Assembly (NCBI RefSeq): GCF_027244095.1
Contig: NC_069670.1
Location: forward strand, 16,201,320-16,265,319
Reading direction: 5' to 3'
DNA: 64,000 bases
Source: Hemicordylus capensis
Taxonomy: Eukaryota > Chordata > Lepidosauria > Squamata > Cordylidae
Shown here: one piece after another, positions 42,624 through 53,286 of the stretch
Numbering within the stretch: the stretch's first letter is position 1
Layout: each line of letters starts with the position of its first letter
The notes under the pieces: generated by a model
The model's database searches: none
Seen by the model: the letters and a program-made list of their open reading frames with translations, nothing else
Told to the model about the DNA's origin: nothing
Made by a program: the position numbers and the translations under genes

Positions 42624-42706
42624 CGGGCTCCGCGCTCAGCCAGCGCGGCCTAGTACGGCGGGGGAGCCTCGGCCTTGTCTGGGAGTTGCCGCCGCCAGCC
42701 GGGGCC

Positions 42707-42982
42707 ATGTCCTTAGTGGCCTACGCCAGCAGCGAGGAGGAGACGGAGGAAGAGGAGAGCGAGAGCGACACCGAGGAGGAGGAGGAAGAGGAGAAAGGGG
42801 GAGGCGGAGGCGGCGGGGAGCCCCAAGGCGGGCGCGGGGGCCTCGGGCTCCTCCTCTCCCTGCCGCTGCCGCGCTCCAAGCCCGGCCTGGGAGCGGGCCT
42901 CGCCGCCCCCTCGGAGGAGCCCCAGCCCAGGAAGAGGACGCAGCCCGTCCGCATCGCGGCCCCTCGACTCCGCCCGGGGGAC
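42707..42982 (+). CDS. PRCC: PRCC exon 1
   Basis: 92 codons: MSLVAYASSEEE, an acidic Glu/Ser/Asp stretch, a seven-glycine run, SLPLPRSKPG and QPVRIAAPRLRPGD. Ends at donor GTGAGT. Only the two ends are conserved with mammals; the long proline-rich middle of human PRCC is missing. Confidence 0.95.
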
Positions 42983-45900
42983 GTGAGTATCTAGGGAGGG
43001 CCGGGGTGGGAGGGGAGGCGTCTCGTGTGGTCCTAAGCGGGGCCCCCTCGCCTGGCCTGAGGCGCTCCTCCTCCATTTCACACACACACACTCTCTTTCC
43101 CCTCTCGGGTTTCGTATTGTATGCGCCTGCGGGGCAGGGACCTGGCCTTGTTCCTTTTCGCTCGCTCTCTCTTCCCACCCCCTCACCCCCCCGCCACTTT
43201 TTCCTTCTGCTGAAATAACTCTCTGGGCCCAGGGAGGCCCCAGCCCTGCTCAGCTTCGGCCCTTCTGCAGTTGTTGGCCTACAACTCCCATAATCCCTGG
43301 CTCCTGGCTGCTGTGGTTGGGGATCATGGGAGTTGTAGTCCAAAAACAGCTTGTGCGGTGGTGGTGGGGTGGCTAAATCGAGCAGGCCTGGGGGTAGAGC
43401 ATCTGCTTGGCTCGCAGAAGGACCCAGGTGCAGCCCCTGGCAGCATCTCCAGGTAGGGCTGGGAGAGCTGCTGCCAGTCAGAGTAGAGGCAGGTCTGCAC
43501 AACATAAGGCCTGGGGGCCAGATTTGGCCCCCAGGGACTCTTTTACTGGCCCGCAAGTATCCCACAGCAACACAGGAGCTGGAAGCTGCCTTATAACGCC
43601 AGCCTCTACATGTTTTCTCAGAAACATGTTCCATGGTGTACCCAGTGAGGCTCACTCCCCTGTAAGCATGCCTAGGCTTGCAGCCTGAAAGCAATGACAA
43701 TTTCGGGAGAGGAGAGGACTTGGCATTGAATCAGGGCTGGCATGCACTCCAGAGGCCGCACTGACTGAGCAGGGGCAGGACCCAATTTCTGGCCGCTATC
43801 CTTGGTTAAAACTATGGGCCTGTCGACAGGCGGAGTAGATCCACAAGTAACTAATAATATTTTTGCTTTGAATGTAATAATGTGCTAAAAACTGACCTCG
43901 GCCCCTGCATGCCAAGTTGTGGATGGTTCCGGCCCACAAGGGCATCTGAGTTGTGCAGCCTAGACAAAGCTGAGCTAGAGTCACCAGCGGTCGAACTTGG
44001 TACAAGGCAGCTTCCTGTAGGGCTGGGGCCCTAGAGGAGCGGCCGGGCATCCGCTCTGCATGCAGAAGGTCCCAGGTTCTACCCCTTGGCAGCATCTCCA
44101 GGTAGGGCTCTACAGACAGAAAAGGGCACCTGCAGTTTCACGTTTGAGTCCCTTCAGAACTCCTAGGTGGGCGCCATCTGGCCCTGGCAATTGGTTAATT
44201 TTTAGTTTCCCAAGACAATCTAGAACGTCTTCCCTTGTCACTTCAAATTGGCCCAGTTTTTCTGTTTCCAAGCCTGAGGAGCTCAGTTCCATAGCGAGTA
44301 TATGTGCTGTATCCTCGGCCGTGAAGGTAGAGGTGAAGGTAGAGATGCAAAGAACTCGGCTTCTCTGCAGTCTCCTTCTCCTCCTTAATAGCCCCTTTCA
44401 TGCCCTTATCATCAAAGGGTCCAACCGTCTCCTTGGCTTTTCTGCTTCTGGTATATTTAAATAAGTTTTTATTATTCCATCTCTTTTGTCAGTTTATTTT
44501 CCTTTCGGTTCTCTTCATTTGGGCAGGACTTCCATTTTTCTTGTTGTCTTCCCTTTTATAGCTTCCCTGACTCTACTTGTTAGTCACACTGGCATCCTCC
44601 TGAACTTGGTGGTACCTTTCCTCCTCCTTTCCACCACCCCAGCCACAATGGGCCAAGGAATGCAGTGGTTTTCTGTACACATGAGCTGCAATCCTCTATG
44701 CACTTAATTGGAAAGAAGGCTCACTTAACTTAGAGGGACTGACTTCTGCGTAACTAGTCTGAGGGTTTAACTATAAGGTGAGGCCTTATGCCTGAAGGGC
44801 TGTGCCCGACATTTTGCAGGAAAAGTGGTTTTGAGGTGGGATGTTGTGGTCCCTGGCACAACCTTGTATGTAGTGTTCCCTCTAACAGGGATTCCCAGAT
44901 GTTATTGACTACAACTCCCATAATCCCCAGCCAAAGACCATTGCAGCTGGGAATGCTGGGAGTTGTAATGAACAGCATCTGGGAATCCCTGTTAGAGGGA
45001 ACACTGCTTGTGCCTGAGTTTATTTGGGGATAAATCCCATGGAATAAGGGCCCACACATGCTTGGGAATATGCATCTTAGACCCCTGCTAACTGAGCAAA
45101 GAGACGCCTTTTAAAATGGCAGTTCTCTTCTATTTAGCAGGGGGAGAGCAACTGGCCCTATCCATCCCCAGCACAGCATCCCTCCAGTGACTGTTGCTAG
45201 TGTCTACCTTACGTTTCTTTTTAGAATGTGAGCCCTTTGGGGACAGGGAAGTGTCTTATTTATTTACTTTTTCTATGTAAACCGTTTGGATAAGTTCTGT
45301 TGGAAAGTGTTGTGTGTGTATGTAGTAGTAGTAGTAGTAGTAATGAAGTCAAGCATGGCTTCTATGTGAGTAAACACACATAGAGTTGGTTGCAACACGT
45401 GTGTGTCTGTCTGTCTGTCTGGGCATCGATCACGTTGAGCTTTTTTTGAGTAAACCCGCAAGGTGCTGGGGGTGGAATTGGTTGTGCACCCCGTGCCGCC
45501 TTCCGTGGGAGTGAAGTACGGTCGGCAAACATGCAGCAGGCTAGAAGCTGGTTGCAATCCTTGACTCAGGCGGCAGTCCCACTGAACTCGGCAAGCAAGG
45601 TCCGGGGGCGGTCTGGCCGTGGCCTTAAGGGCCCTGAGTAAACGCTCACACGCTTCCCATCAGGAAGCAAACCAGCCCTGCAGCATCAGATCCCATTCTC
45701 GGCCTGAGGGCGGCACACAGTTTGGTGTCCTCCTGTGTCCGATTGGCAGTCAGCCTCCAGGGTATTTCGGCAGCTTTTGTCTGCGGTGTGTCGAACTGGC
45801 TCCTGGCCTTCTTAGGTTCCACGTCCGAGAAATAGCCCCCTTGGCCAAGGAGACGTTTCCCCAGAACCGTGGGATCTGAGCCTTACCAGCAAACCTGGGT

Positions 45901-48900
45901 GCATCACTGGCTCATCAACAGTTCAGCCGATTAAGCATTGCCTTTGCTCACCACGGTTGCCTTCCGCTGACTAATCCGGCCAAGTGTCAGCGGCTTGATC
46001 TACACATTATCCCTAACCCTTTCCCCCCGGGCGACTTGGGGGCAGGGAGCATCGCTGGTGCCAGAGCACATGATCGACTTATCTCATGGAGGGGAGAGCT
46101 ATTCTTGTGGAAGCGAGCATGAATTGCCCCCCCTTTGCTAAGCGGGGGCTGCTCTGGTTTGCATTTGGATGGGAGACTACATGTGAACCGCACTCTGGTG
46201 GGGGGTGATGGGTTTTGTAGTCTGAAAATAGCTGGCGGGCCAGAGTTGTGCAGCCCTGCCTTCGGGGACTGGGCCATAGCTCAGTGGCAGAATGTCTGCT
46301 CTGTGTGCAGAAAGTTCCAGATTCACTCCCTGGCAGCATCTCCAGGTCGGGCTGGGAGAGACTCCTGCCTGGAATCTTGGAGAGCCGCTGCCAGTCAGTG
46401 TAGGCAATACTGAACGACATGGACCAGTGATCTGACTCGGTATAAGGCAGCTCTTCCGGTGTCTCCATCTTGAGCTCGTCCCTCTATAACGGTGCCTCTG
46501 AGGTTCCAGCTGCCAGACTTGGTGGAAATCATTCACTCGTGAAAGCCAGTTCCTGCTCTTGTTGATGGTATTTATTTACTGGCCTTCAGCACAGATTTTC
46601 TCAAAGAAAGAAGAGCCAGAGGACTCCTTGTCCCAAAAAGGCCTTGCGGTGTAAAGAAACACACAGCTGACAGCAGCCGCTGGGAGGATGCTGTGTTGGG
46701 GCTGGACGGGGCCAGTTGCTCTCCCCCTGCTCAATCCAAGGGAATTACCATTTTAAAAAGGTGGCCCACGTAGAAGGAGTCGCTGCAGCCTTGTGTCTTT
46801 GCAGAAGCAAAGAGGTCGGTTTTGGTAGAGTCAAAGTGGGCAGATGCATGTCCAGCTGCGGTAATCATTTTTGAAAGGTTCTTCTGGGCCCATCCGGGCC
46901 TCTGCTCCCTTTAGCCGGAAAAAGCAGATTGATCCGCTTCTTTTCTGAGAACCTAGGTTTCCCTACCTCTTTTAGAAATGAAACGGGAGGATCTGGCTCC
47001 ACCGGAGGGTGAAATTTGGGAATCCGGGGCTCTCGGCTTCTTAGCTCTCAGGCCCCTGAGGTTCCAGGATTGCAGGAAGCGGCAAGGGAGTCCTGGAGTG
47101 TGGGCTGTGGCAGGCAGGGAGGTGATGAAGACGACTCCCAGTTTGGGGCCATGTCTGGAAGGCCGGGTGCTCTGGTTGGGCACAGTGCACAGGGGCTGAA
47201 GGAGACATGTTGATGGCAAGTCCTTATCACTGAGTTACAGCAGGAGGGAATGTGGGAGGCAGAAGACGGTTTTCTCATATCTAAGCCACACAATTCATGG
47301 GCTAGCAAAGAGTTTCATAAGAAGCTGCCATATACTGAGTCAGGCCATTAGTCCATCTAGCTCAGTATTGTCTACACAGACTGGCAGCGGCTTCTCCGAG
47401 GTTGCAGGCAGGAGTCTCTCTCAGCCCTCTCTTGGAGATGCTGCCAGGGAGGGAACTTGAAACCTTCTGCTCTTCCCAGAGCGGCTCCATCCCCTGAAGG
47501 GAAGATCTTCCAGTGCTCACACATCAAGTCTCCCTTTCATATGCAACCGGGGCAGACCCTGCTTAGCTCAGAGGGCCAGCCATGCTTACCACAAGACCAA
47601 CGGGGGGGGGGGGGGGGGCTGCAGTGTTGACCTGACTTTGGTCTTGGGTGTGTGGCCTCGGTGGTCACAGGGTTGGACCTCGGTGGTCACACTCATTCCT
47701 CACCCCAAAAAGAGACTGGCTTCTGGGTTCAAAGTTTATTTTATCTATCTATCTATCTATCTATAAACCAAATTTGTACACTGCCCCAAACTTTCACCTC
47801 TGGGCGATTAACAATAGCATAAAACAAGTTGCAAATATATACAAAAAAAACTTAAAACAATTTAACAATTTAAAAACAAACCAGAGATTAAAATGTAAAC
47901 AAAATGTCAGTTGCCCACCAAAGGCATTGCCTTCTGTTCTCCTTTTTTGTGCTCAGTTCCCTCTTTGTCTCTTTCTCTCTCTCTCAGTCCGATTCGGAGG
48001 AAGATGAGCCGACCAAGAAGCAGCCCCACATCCAGGTGAGGACTTGTCTGCCTTGGGCTCGGAGAACAGCTGGGTCTGAAAGAGGAGGGCCATTCCTTTG
48101 GTCAGACATGGTTGAGCTCAGCTTTTTAAAAAGTGGCTGGGTTGAGGGATGGAGGGTGGGGGTGGGCTCTGCCTGAGGAGCCCCCACCCTGGTCCTTGGG
48201 GTCCTCGTTTCCCCCCTTGGATTGCTGGGCTGCAGGAGTGTCCTGGTCTTGCAGCCCCTCGGCACTTCCAGCTCCCTCTTGGGTTTCCTCTGGCACAAGC
48301 TTGCAGCCCCGCTGGCTCTGGGATCCGAGAGGGCCGGCCGAAAAGGGACCGTCCTCACCTTCTCCTTCTCTGTCTCCTCCTCCTCCTCAGGGGCCCAGCG
48401 AAGGAGCCGGCCTGTCCGCCCTGCTTCCCCAGCCCAAAAACCTGACCGTGAAAGAGACTAACCGGCTCCTCCTGCCGTACGCGTTCTCCAGGAAAGCGGC
48501 CGAGAACTCGGCGGAGGCCAAGCCCGCCAAGGCCCCGGTGCCCGCCTCCAAGCCCCGCCTGCCGCTCCAGGCTCCCTCGGGCGCCCCGACCACCACCCCC
48601 TCCCCGTCGGCCATCAAGGCTGCCGCCAAGAGCGCCGCCCTGCAGGTGACCAAGCAGATCACCCAGGAGGAGAACGACAGCGACGAGGAGGTGGCCCCCG
48701 AGAACTACTTCTCCTTGTCGGAACGGAGCGAGCCGCCCGCCATCAGCCCCGAGGCCTACGTGTACCCCAGCGTGGTGGTGGTGCCGGACGACCTGCCGCC
48801 CGGGACAGAGCCGGAGGGCCAGGACGCGGCCGCCAACGCCCCTCTGGAGTTCAAGACGGCGCCGGGTTCCAGTGCCGCTTCGCACGGCTGGGCACCGAAG

Positions 48901-51900
48901 CCCGGGGAGGAGTATGGCGGCCAGCCATATAATCAGTATCCTGGCTACAGCGATGCCGGCGGCACCGGGGCGTACTACCCGGTGAGAAAGCCAGCGCGCA
49001 GCCGGTATCTTGAGGGCCATTCCGCCGTCGGTGGGCTCGCCAGATGTTAGTGGACTACGGCTCCCATCATGCCCTTTGGCCAAAGGGGCTGATGGGAGCT
49101 GTAGTCCCCCGACATCCGGCGCCCCAGCCTGGAGAAGACCTTAAGGAGATCCCAAGAGGCCGGGATTGGGAAGGGTGGCGAGAGAGAGGCGGGAGTCTGA
49201 GAAGCCAAAGGCATTGTGGGGCAGGGCGAGGAGGGAGTTTGGGTATATGGGCGACTTGGGTGGAGTTGCGGTGGAGGGACCAAAAAGCAGCTGGCCGTGG
49301 GGCAGGCTTCCCTTCTGCTCCTGAGAGACCCCCTTTTCCCCTCTTGGCGACAGGAATACTACAGCGGCAGCTACTACCAGGAAACAGACCCCACCTTGGG
49401 GCCGCCCCCGGAGATGAGCAGCGACGCCTCCTCCTTCATGGACGATGAAGCGGTGAGCGGCTCCACGCCCTGGGAGTGTCGCCGAGGCCGGCTGGCCTCG
49501 GCATCTGGGGCAGGCTGTGTGGTGGGCCACGGAGCGTGGCTGGTGGGTGAGGGCCAGGCACCCCCTTGCGGAGAGAGACAAAGAGAGTGTGCAGGTCACT
49601 GTCCCCTCTAAGGCATGCGCACGTTCACGAGTTTTCGGATGTCTGCTCAGTTCATTTTAGATCCCGTTCGGGAAGGCCCCGCTCTGAATGCACACACTGC
49701 CTTGATTCTGCCGCCCAGAACAAAACTCGTTCCTCCCAGAGATAAAAACAATCAGACGGACCACTGGTGTGGGTGGGAGGGTAGGGTGGATCTCTCGGTG
49801 GGCTCATCAAGCTTTATCTTGCAACAACCAGGACCCAGAGAGGTGCTTCGGCCCCGAGTCCGATGCCAGGCTGAGGCCCTCAATGCTGCACCTTTCTCTC
49901 TCTCTCGGGTCTAATGAAATGCCTTCTCCTGCCCAAGCGCTTCTGCCTGCAAAAAGCAGCAGAGCCCAGGAATGTCTTCACAGTTTGGGGACGGCCACTC
50001 GGAGAAGGGGGAAATAGCCAGAGAGGCTTTCGGACACTTCTGGCCCTCTGCTGCTCAGGAACTCCCCACAGAGCACCTTGTCAGAATTTCGCCACAGCCA
50101 CAAGTAGGGATGTGCGTGGGACCGGCAACTGCCAGTTCGAAGTTGGCTGGGGTGGGGTAGCTTTAAGGACTGGCGCGAGTGCTCTTAACCCCCCCCATCT
50201 CCCCTGCCAGCGCTGTGCTTTAAAACTCGCAAGAGTGTCTTAAAGCGCCGGCAGGGGAAGTAAGAGCACCATCCCTGGTCCTTCAAGCGATCCCTACCCA
50301 CCTTCGAACAGGCCAAACTGCCGGACTTTCGAACCGGTCTGTAAAAGGGCCTCCGAACCGGTTCGGGCACATCCCTAGCCACAAGGGGGAAAGAAATGGC
50401 TGGCGTGCAAAGATTGCTGGAGAAAATGGTCTCTGGGGTCTGCATTTGGGCCTCTCTGCCTTGGGATGGAGGTCGTTCCGGGACAGCTCCCTAGCTCTGC
50501 TCTTCTGGCTGCATTTCATCCCTGGACTCGTTGGTGGTCCCAGTGGGCTCCAGAAACCCCATCCGCAGCCGAATCTGGGACGCTGGTCGGGCGGGAGGGT
50601 CTGAAGGGCACCCACCAGCCTGGGGAGGAGAGCTGGTCTTGTGCTCGCACGTGGGAAGGCTCCCCTTTGCTAAGCAGGGTCTGCCCTGGCTTACATTTGG
50701 ATGGGAGGCTCCTCGACACGTGTGAGCACTGTTCAGAGATTCCCCGCTGAGGGGAGGGGGCCGCTCTGGGCAGAAGGTCCCAAGTCCCCTCCCTGGCCCC
50801 TCCAGCTAGAGCTGAGAGAGACTCTCCTTGGAGCAGCCGCTGCCAGTCTGGGTGGACCGTAACACGCTAGATGGGCCCAGGGCCTGACGCGGTAGAAGGC
50901 CGCCCTCCTTACGTTTGTGTCCCCCCCCCTCTCCTTGTCCAGTTCAAGCGCCTGCAAGGCAAGCGGAACCGCGGGCGGGAGGAGATCAACTTTGTGGAGA
51001 TCAAGGGGGACGACCAGCTGAGCGGAGCCCAGCAGTGGCTGACCAAGTCCTTGACGGAGGAGCAGAACATGAAGTCCTTCAGCAAGGTGAGGGGCCGGGG
51101 GGCCAGGCTGGGGTCGGCTGCTCCCCTCCTCCCCTGGCTTCAGCGGCCCGTCCTCGGGCACTGGGGGGACCAGCAGCAGAGAGCTGAGTCCTGCCAAGGG
51201 GCGGCGGTGGGGTGGGGTGGAGGGGTCTGTGGGGTCAGGGGGCTGCTTCCTCGTCCCCTCCAGACGGGGGCCTCTTCTCGGGGACCATAACTTTTTTACT
51301 CTCTTTCTCCACCCTAGAAAAAAGGCGAGCAGCCCACAGGCCAGCAGCGGAGGAAACACCAGATCACATACCTGATTCACCAGGTGAGGGCTCCCCCCCC
51401 GCCCCCGGCGAGGGGCAGTTCTTCCCCTTGTGCCGCGTTTCACCGTGACACCCAGAAGGTCTCCCTCCCGGGCCCGTCCCCCACCCCACAAACCTGCCGT
51501 CTCGCATGCTGACACCACCACCACCCCCGTGGGTCGCGCAGCAGGTATGCCCCCCTCCTGCTGGTGCGGATCACGTCCCGGGCCTGTGACCCTCTGGCAC
51601 AGGCTTGAGGAGAGGGCTGGACTCTGGCAGTCACAAAGGAGCTGCCGGGTTGGTGCTCTGCGTTGCTGCCCTCTGGTGGCAGCAGCCGGGGAACTCCCCA
51701 GAGCCACCAGGGGGAGCCCAAGAGGTTTCTAGCTTCACCTCCGAACCCTGATGGGATGGCTGAGCAGTGTCTCGGGCGGTTGTCGGGCTGGACGGGGTTT
51801 CTCTGGGAAGTCAATGCATTGCTCGCTCGCTCTCTTTCTGGCAGGCAAAAGAGCGAGAGCTGGAGCTGAAGAACACGTGGGCCGAAAACAAGCTCAGCCG

Positions 51901-51931
51901 GCGCCAGACCCAGGCCAAGTACGGCTTTTAG
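42707..51931 (+). CDS. PRCC: PRCC, proline-rich mitotic checkpoint control factor (seven coding exons, 436 aa)
   Basis: Nuclear protein associated with pre-mRNA splicing factors and the mitotic checkpoint (it binds MAD2L2); in man it is a TFE3 fusion partner. Coding exons: 42707-42982, 47988-48035, 48391-48981, 49354-49452, 50943-51086, 51318-51383, 51845-51931; all phase 0 and GT-AG. The start MSLVAYASSEEE and the end RRQTQAKYGF are diagnostic. Conserved blocks include SDSEEDEPTKK, GLSALLPQPKNLTVKETNRL, SAIKAAAKSAALQVTKQ, FKRLQGKRNRGREEINFVEIK and GQQRRKHQITYLIHQAKERE. Human PRCC is 491 aa; the shortfall is almost all in the N-terminal proline-rich part, here an acidic/Gly run. It is divergent from HDGF as in human. 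The frame is open about 200 codons upstream of the chosen ATG, but nothing upstream resembles PRCC. Confidence 0.98.
43240..43352. mobile_element. Hairpin MITE in PRCC intron 1
   Basis: TGGCCTACAACTCCCATAATCC and GGGATCATGGGAGTTGTAGTCC inverted halves. Confidence 0.7.
43386..43500 (+). mobile_element. tRNA-headed relative of the composite SINE
   Basis: GGGTAGAGCATCTGCTTGGC..AGAAGGACCCAGGTGCAG, then CCTGGCAGCATCTCCAGG. No 5S head. Confidence 0.6.
43966..44112 (+). mobile_element. Two abutting SINE pieces (tail, then tRNA-like head)
   Basis: AGCTGAGCTAGAGTCACCAGCGG..CAGCTTCCTGTAG followed by GGCCGGGCATCCGCTCTGC..GGTCCCAGGTTC. Confidence 0.55.
44110..44480 (-). mobile_element. CR1-type LINE fragment (reverse transcriptase N-terminal part)
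   Basis: Minus frame contains GQFEVTREDVLDCLGKLKIN..PGPDGAHLGVLKGL, the familiar CR1/L2-clade start of the RT domain. Truncated, in PRCC intron 1. Confidence 0.7.
44874..45007. mobile_element. Hairpin MITE, nearly perfect palindrome
   Basis: AGTGTTCCCTCTAACAGGG to CCCTGTTAGAGGGAACACT, about 134 bp; PRCC intron 1. Confidence 0.85.
45080..45318 (+). repeat. AGCAACTGGCCC-type repeat, full, PRCC intron 1
   Basis: CCCTGCTAACTGAGCAAAGAG..GAGAGCAACTGGCCCTATCC to the (GTA)n tail. Confidence 0.7.
45320..45342. repeat. (GTA)n microsatellite
   Basis: Tail of the repeat at 45080-45318. Confidence 0.85.
46083..46465 (+). mobile_element. 5S-headed composite SINE with intact tRNA module
   Basis: Head 46090-46195; a half hairpin MITE at 46196-46262; then GGGCCATAGCTCAGTGGCAG..TCTGCTCTGTGTGCAG, a clear tRNA-like module, then the tail. 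Shows the three-part build best. Confidence 0.82.
46635..46775 (-). repeat. AGCAACTGGCCC-type repeat, partial, PRCC intron 1
   Basis: GGGGCCAGTTGCTCTCCCCC in reverse. Confidence 0.65.
47308..47606 (-). mobile_element. 5S-headed composite SINE, PRCC intron 1
   Basis: CATAAGAAGCTGCCATATACTG to the head; bounded by a poly-G run at 47605. Confidence 0.85.
47740..47764. repeat. (TATC)n microsatellite
   Basis: Six units; PRCC intron 1. Confidence 0.9.
47988..48035 (+). CDS. PRCC: PRCC exon 2
   Basis: 48 nt after a long (CT)n polypyrimidine tract; encodes SDSEEDEPTKKQPHIQ, almost identical to human. Donor GTGAGG. Confidence 0.96.
48391..48981 (+). CDS. PRCC: PRCC exon 3
   Basis: 591 nt (197 codons), the largest exon: GPSEGAGLSALLPQPKNL through the Ala/Lys-rich segment AIKAAAKSAALQVTKQ, DSDEEVAPEN and LPPGTEPEG to GAYYP. 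Donor GTGAGA. Strong third-position GC. Confidence 0.96.
49030..49130. mobile_element. Hairpin MITE directly after PRCC exon 3
   Basis: GGACTACGGCTCCCATCATGCC and TGATGGGAGCTGTAGTCCCC; begins about 50 bp after the exon 3 donor. Confidence 0.65.
49354..49452 (+). CDS. PRCC: PRCC exon 4
   Basis: 33 codons, EYYSGSYYQETDPTLG...SSFMDDEA, matching the Tyr-rich stretch ahead of FKRLQ in human. CAG acceptor, GTGAGC donor. Confidence 0.95.
50105..50377. mobile_element. Non-autonomous hAT element with perfect 8-bp TSD
   Basis: TAGGGATGTGC ... GCACATCCCTA flanked by GCCACAAG on both sides (50097-50104 and 50378-50385). Interior rich in GAACCGGTTCG-type palindromes. Lies in PRCC intron 4. Confidence 0.85.
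50625..50905 (+). mobile_element. 5S-headed composite SINE, PRCC intron 4
   Basis: Ends 37 bp before PRCC exon 5. Head GGAGAGCTGGTCTTGTGC; GC-rich tail. Confidence 0.8.
50943..51086 (+). CDS. PRCC: PRCC exon 5
   Basis: 48 codons, FKRLQGKRNRGREEINFVEI..KGDDQLSGAQQW..SLTEEQNMKSFSK, the most conserved part of the protein. It starts 37 nt after the end of a SINE (50625-50905). Confidence 0.97.
51318..51383 (+). CDS. PRCC: PRCC exon 6
   Basis: 22 codons, KKGEQPTGQQRRKHQITYLIHQ read in two parts (KKGEQPTGQQRR, KHQITYLIHQ), identical in type to human. Basic, likely nuclear-localisation segment. Confidence 0.96.
51845..51931 (+). CDS. PRCC: PRCC exon 7 and stop codon
   Basis: 28 codons AKERELELKNTW...RRQTQAKYGF and TAG. 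Only the first 87 nt of the terminal exon code; the remainder is 3' UTR. Confidence 0.97.
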   Translation, partial: AKERELELKNTWAENKLSRRQTQAKYGF

Positions 51932-52293
51932 CGGCCAGCTGGTCTAGGAAGCCCCTCCGGCCCCCAAGGTGAACCGCCCGGTCGTCTTGCACAGGGGCGG
52001 GAGGAGATGGCGCCCCGCTGCCTGCCAGGAGGAAGCCTGGGGCCCTCCGTTTCTCTCGTCCACGCTGCCGCTGCTTCTCTGAGCAATATTCGGAAGGACA
52101 TGCCTGTCCAGCCGGAGGGTGCCGAATGACGGGATCTGCTTGGGACGGGGGACTTTCCTCCCGCCTGCCTGCCCGGCCCTGCCTCCCGCCTCTCTCTTCA
52201 CTTTCTTCCCATTGGCCGTCGGAACACGGAGGAGGAGGAGGATGTCTGGGGCCAGCCCGAGCTCAGCTTGGAGGCGGCCTAGTCTGGGGGCGG

Positions 52294-52295
<2 letters not shown>

Positions 52296-52341
<46 letters not shown>
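52296..52341. repeat. (GT)n microsatellite in PRCC 3' UTR
   Basis: About 23 units. Confidence 0.92.
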
Positions 52342-52343
<2 letters not shown>

Positions 52344-53211
52344 CTGCATTCTGGCCAAAGGGCTCCTCACTGGGTGGAGGTGGGTCAGGGGCCAGTGGGG
52401 CCCTGTTGCTGCCTCCCCCGGCCATTTGATTCTGTGCCCCGCCACAAAGCCCCAAGGGAAGTTCTCGAATTTGTGGGCTGGCCGACAGCAGCTCCCCGCT
52501 CCACCTTTCCAGTCCCGGCAGCAGCAGCCATGGCCTCTACTCCTAAGCGACAGTGTTCCGGATTTCCGTACAAAATGCAACTGGACGTTAACATGTGCGC
52601 CCCCGCCCACCCCCAAGCCAGAACGATGCAACATGGCTTATCCATCCTTGGGAGGAATCCGGAGGCTAGACCCTGGACAGGGCAGCCTACAGAAAGCAGA
52701 GCTCAGGCCTGCGTCCCCTTAACTCTGCCCCCCAGGCACAAGTTAGCTCGCCGGTGGCCGATTCACTTGCCGTTTCCCAGCCCAGACGTGAGCGTTGACC
52801 AGACAAGGAAGGTGTCTCTTTCTCAGTTCTCCTCGTCCGCCAAACGCCAGGTGGGGGGATTCGACTGGGAGGCCGAGGCTGGAGACCCTCGCTCTCTCTG
52901 GGCTTTGCCCCCTCTGGTTTTGCTGCAGGCTCTATTCAAAGCAGTCCTCCTGCTGGCCCCCTACTCTCATATTCTCACCCCGAATTGTCGTGTTCTTCTT
53001 TGTTGTCGACACCGTTCACACCGCCGCCGCTTTTTCCTGTTCGGAGGATGCCATCCCAGGTCCAAAGTTCCTGGGTGAGTGTCATCTCTATTTAGGGTGT
53101 TTTGAAACAAAACAAAAAAAAACACCCCAATTTCTAGTTTATTTCCCTGGACGTTTTAGTACTTAGGAAAGCTTCTCTCCCCACCCCCTTTTGTTTTTTT
53201 GAGTATTCCAA

Positions 53212-53286
53212 AATAAAACTCTCATTCAGTAATTTATTCGCATCTTCCGAAATTGTCTGGAAAGAGATTTTTTATAAAGGAATAAA
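53212..53286 (+). terminator. PRCC: Two candidate PRCC poly(A) signals
   Basis: AATAAA at 53212-53217 and again at 53281-53286. Either could define the PRCC 3' end; both lie in AT-rich non-repeat sequence just before the next SINE. Confidence 0.6.

Larger units (their letters stand above)
42100..43060 (+). promoter_or_regulatory. PRCC: CpG island and promoter region of PRCC
   Basis: Abrupt rise in CpG density after the (GT)n tract at 41986-42032, extending past exon 1. No TATA box; an ETS-like CTTCCGG lies at 42579-42585, 122 nt before the ATG. A housekeeping-type promoter is inferred. Confidence 0.65.

Noticed and set aside
52119-53078. 319-codon frame after PRCC
   Set aside because: Runs through a (GT)n tract and the PRCC 3' UTR; no similarity or codon bias of a gene.
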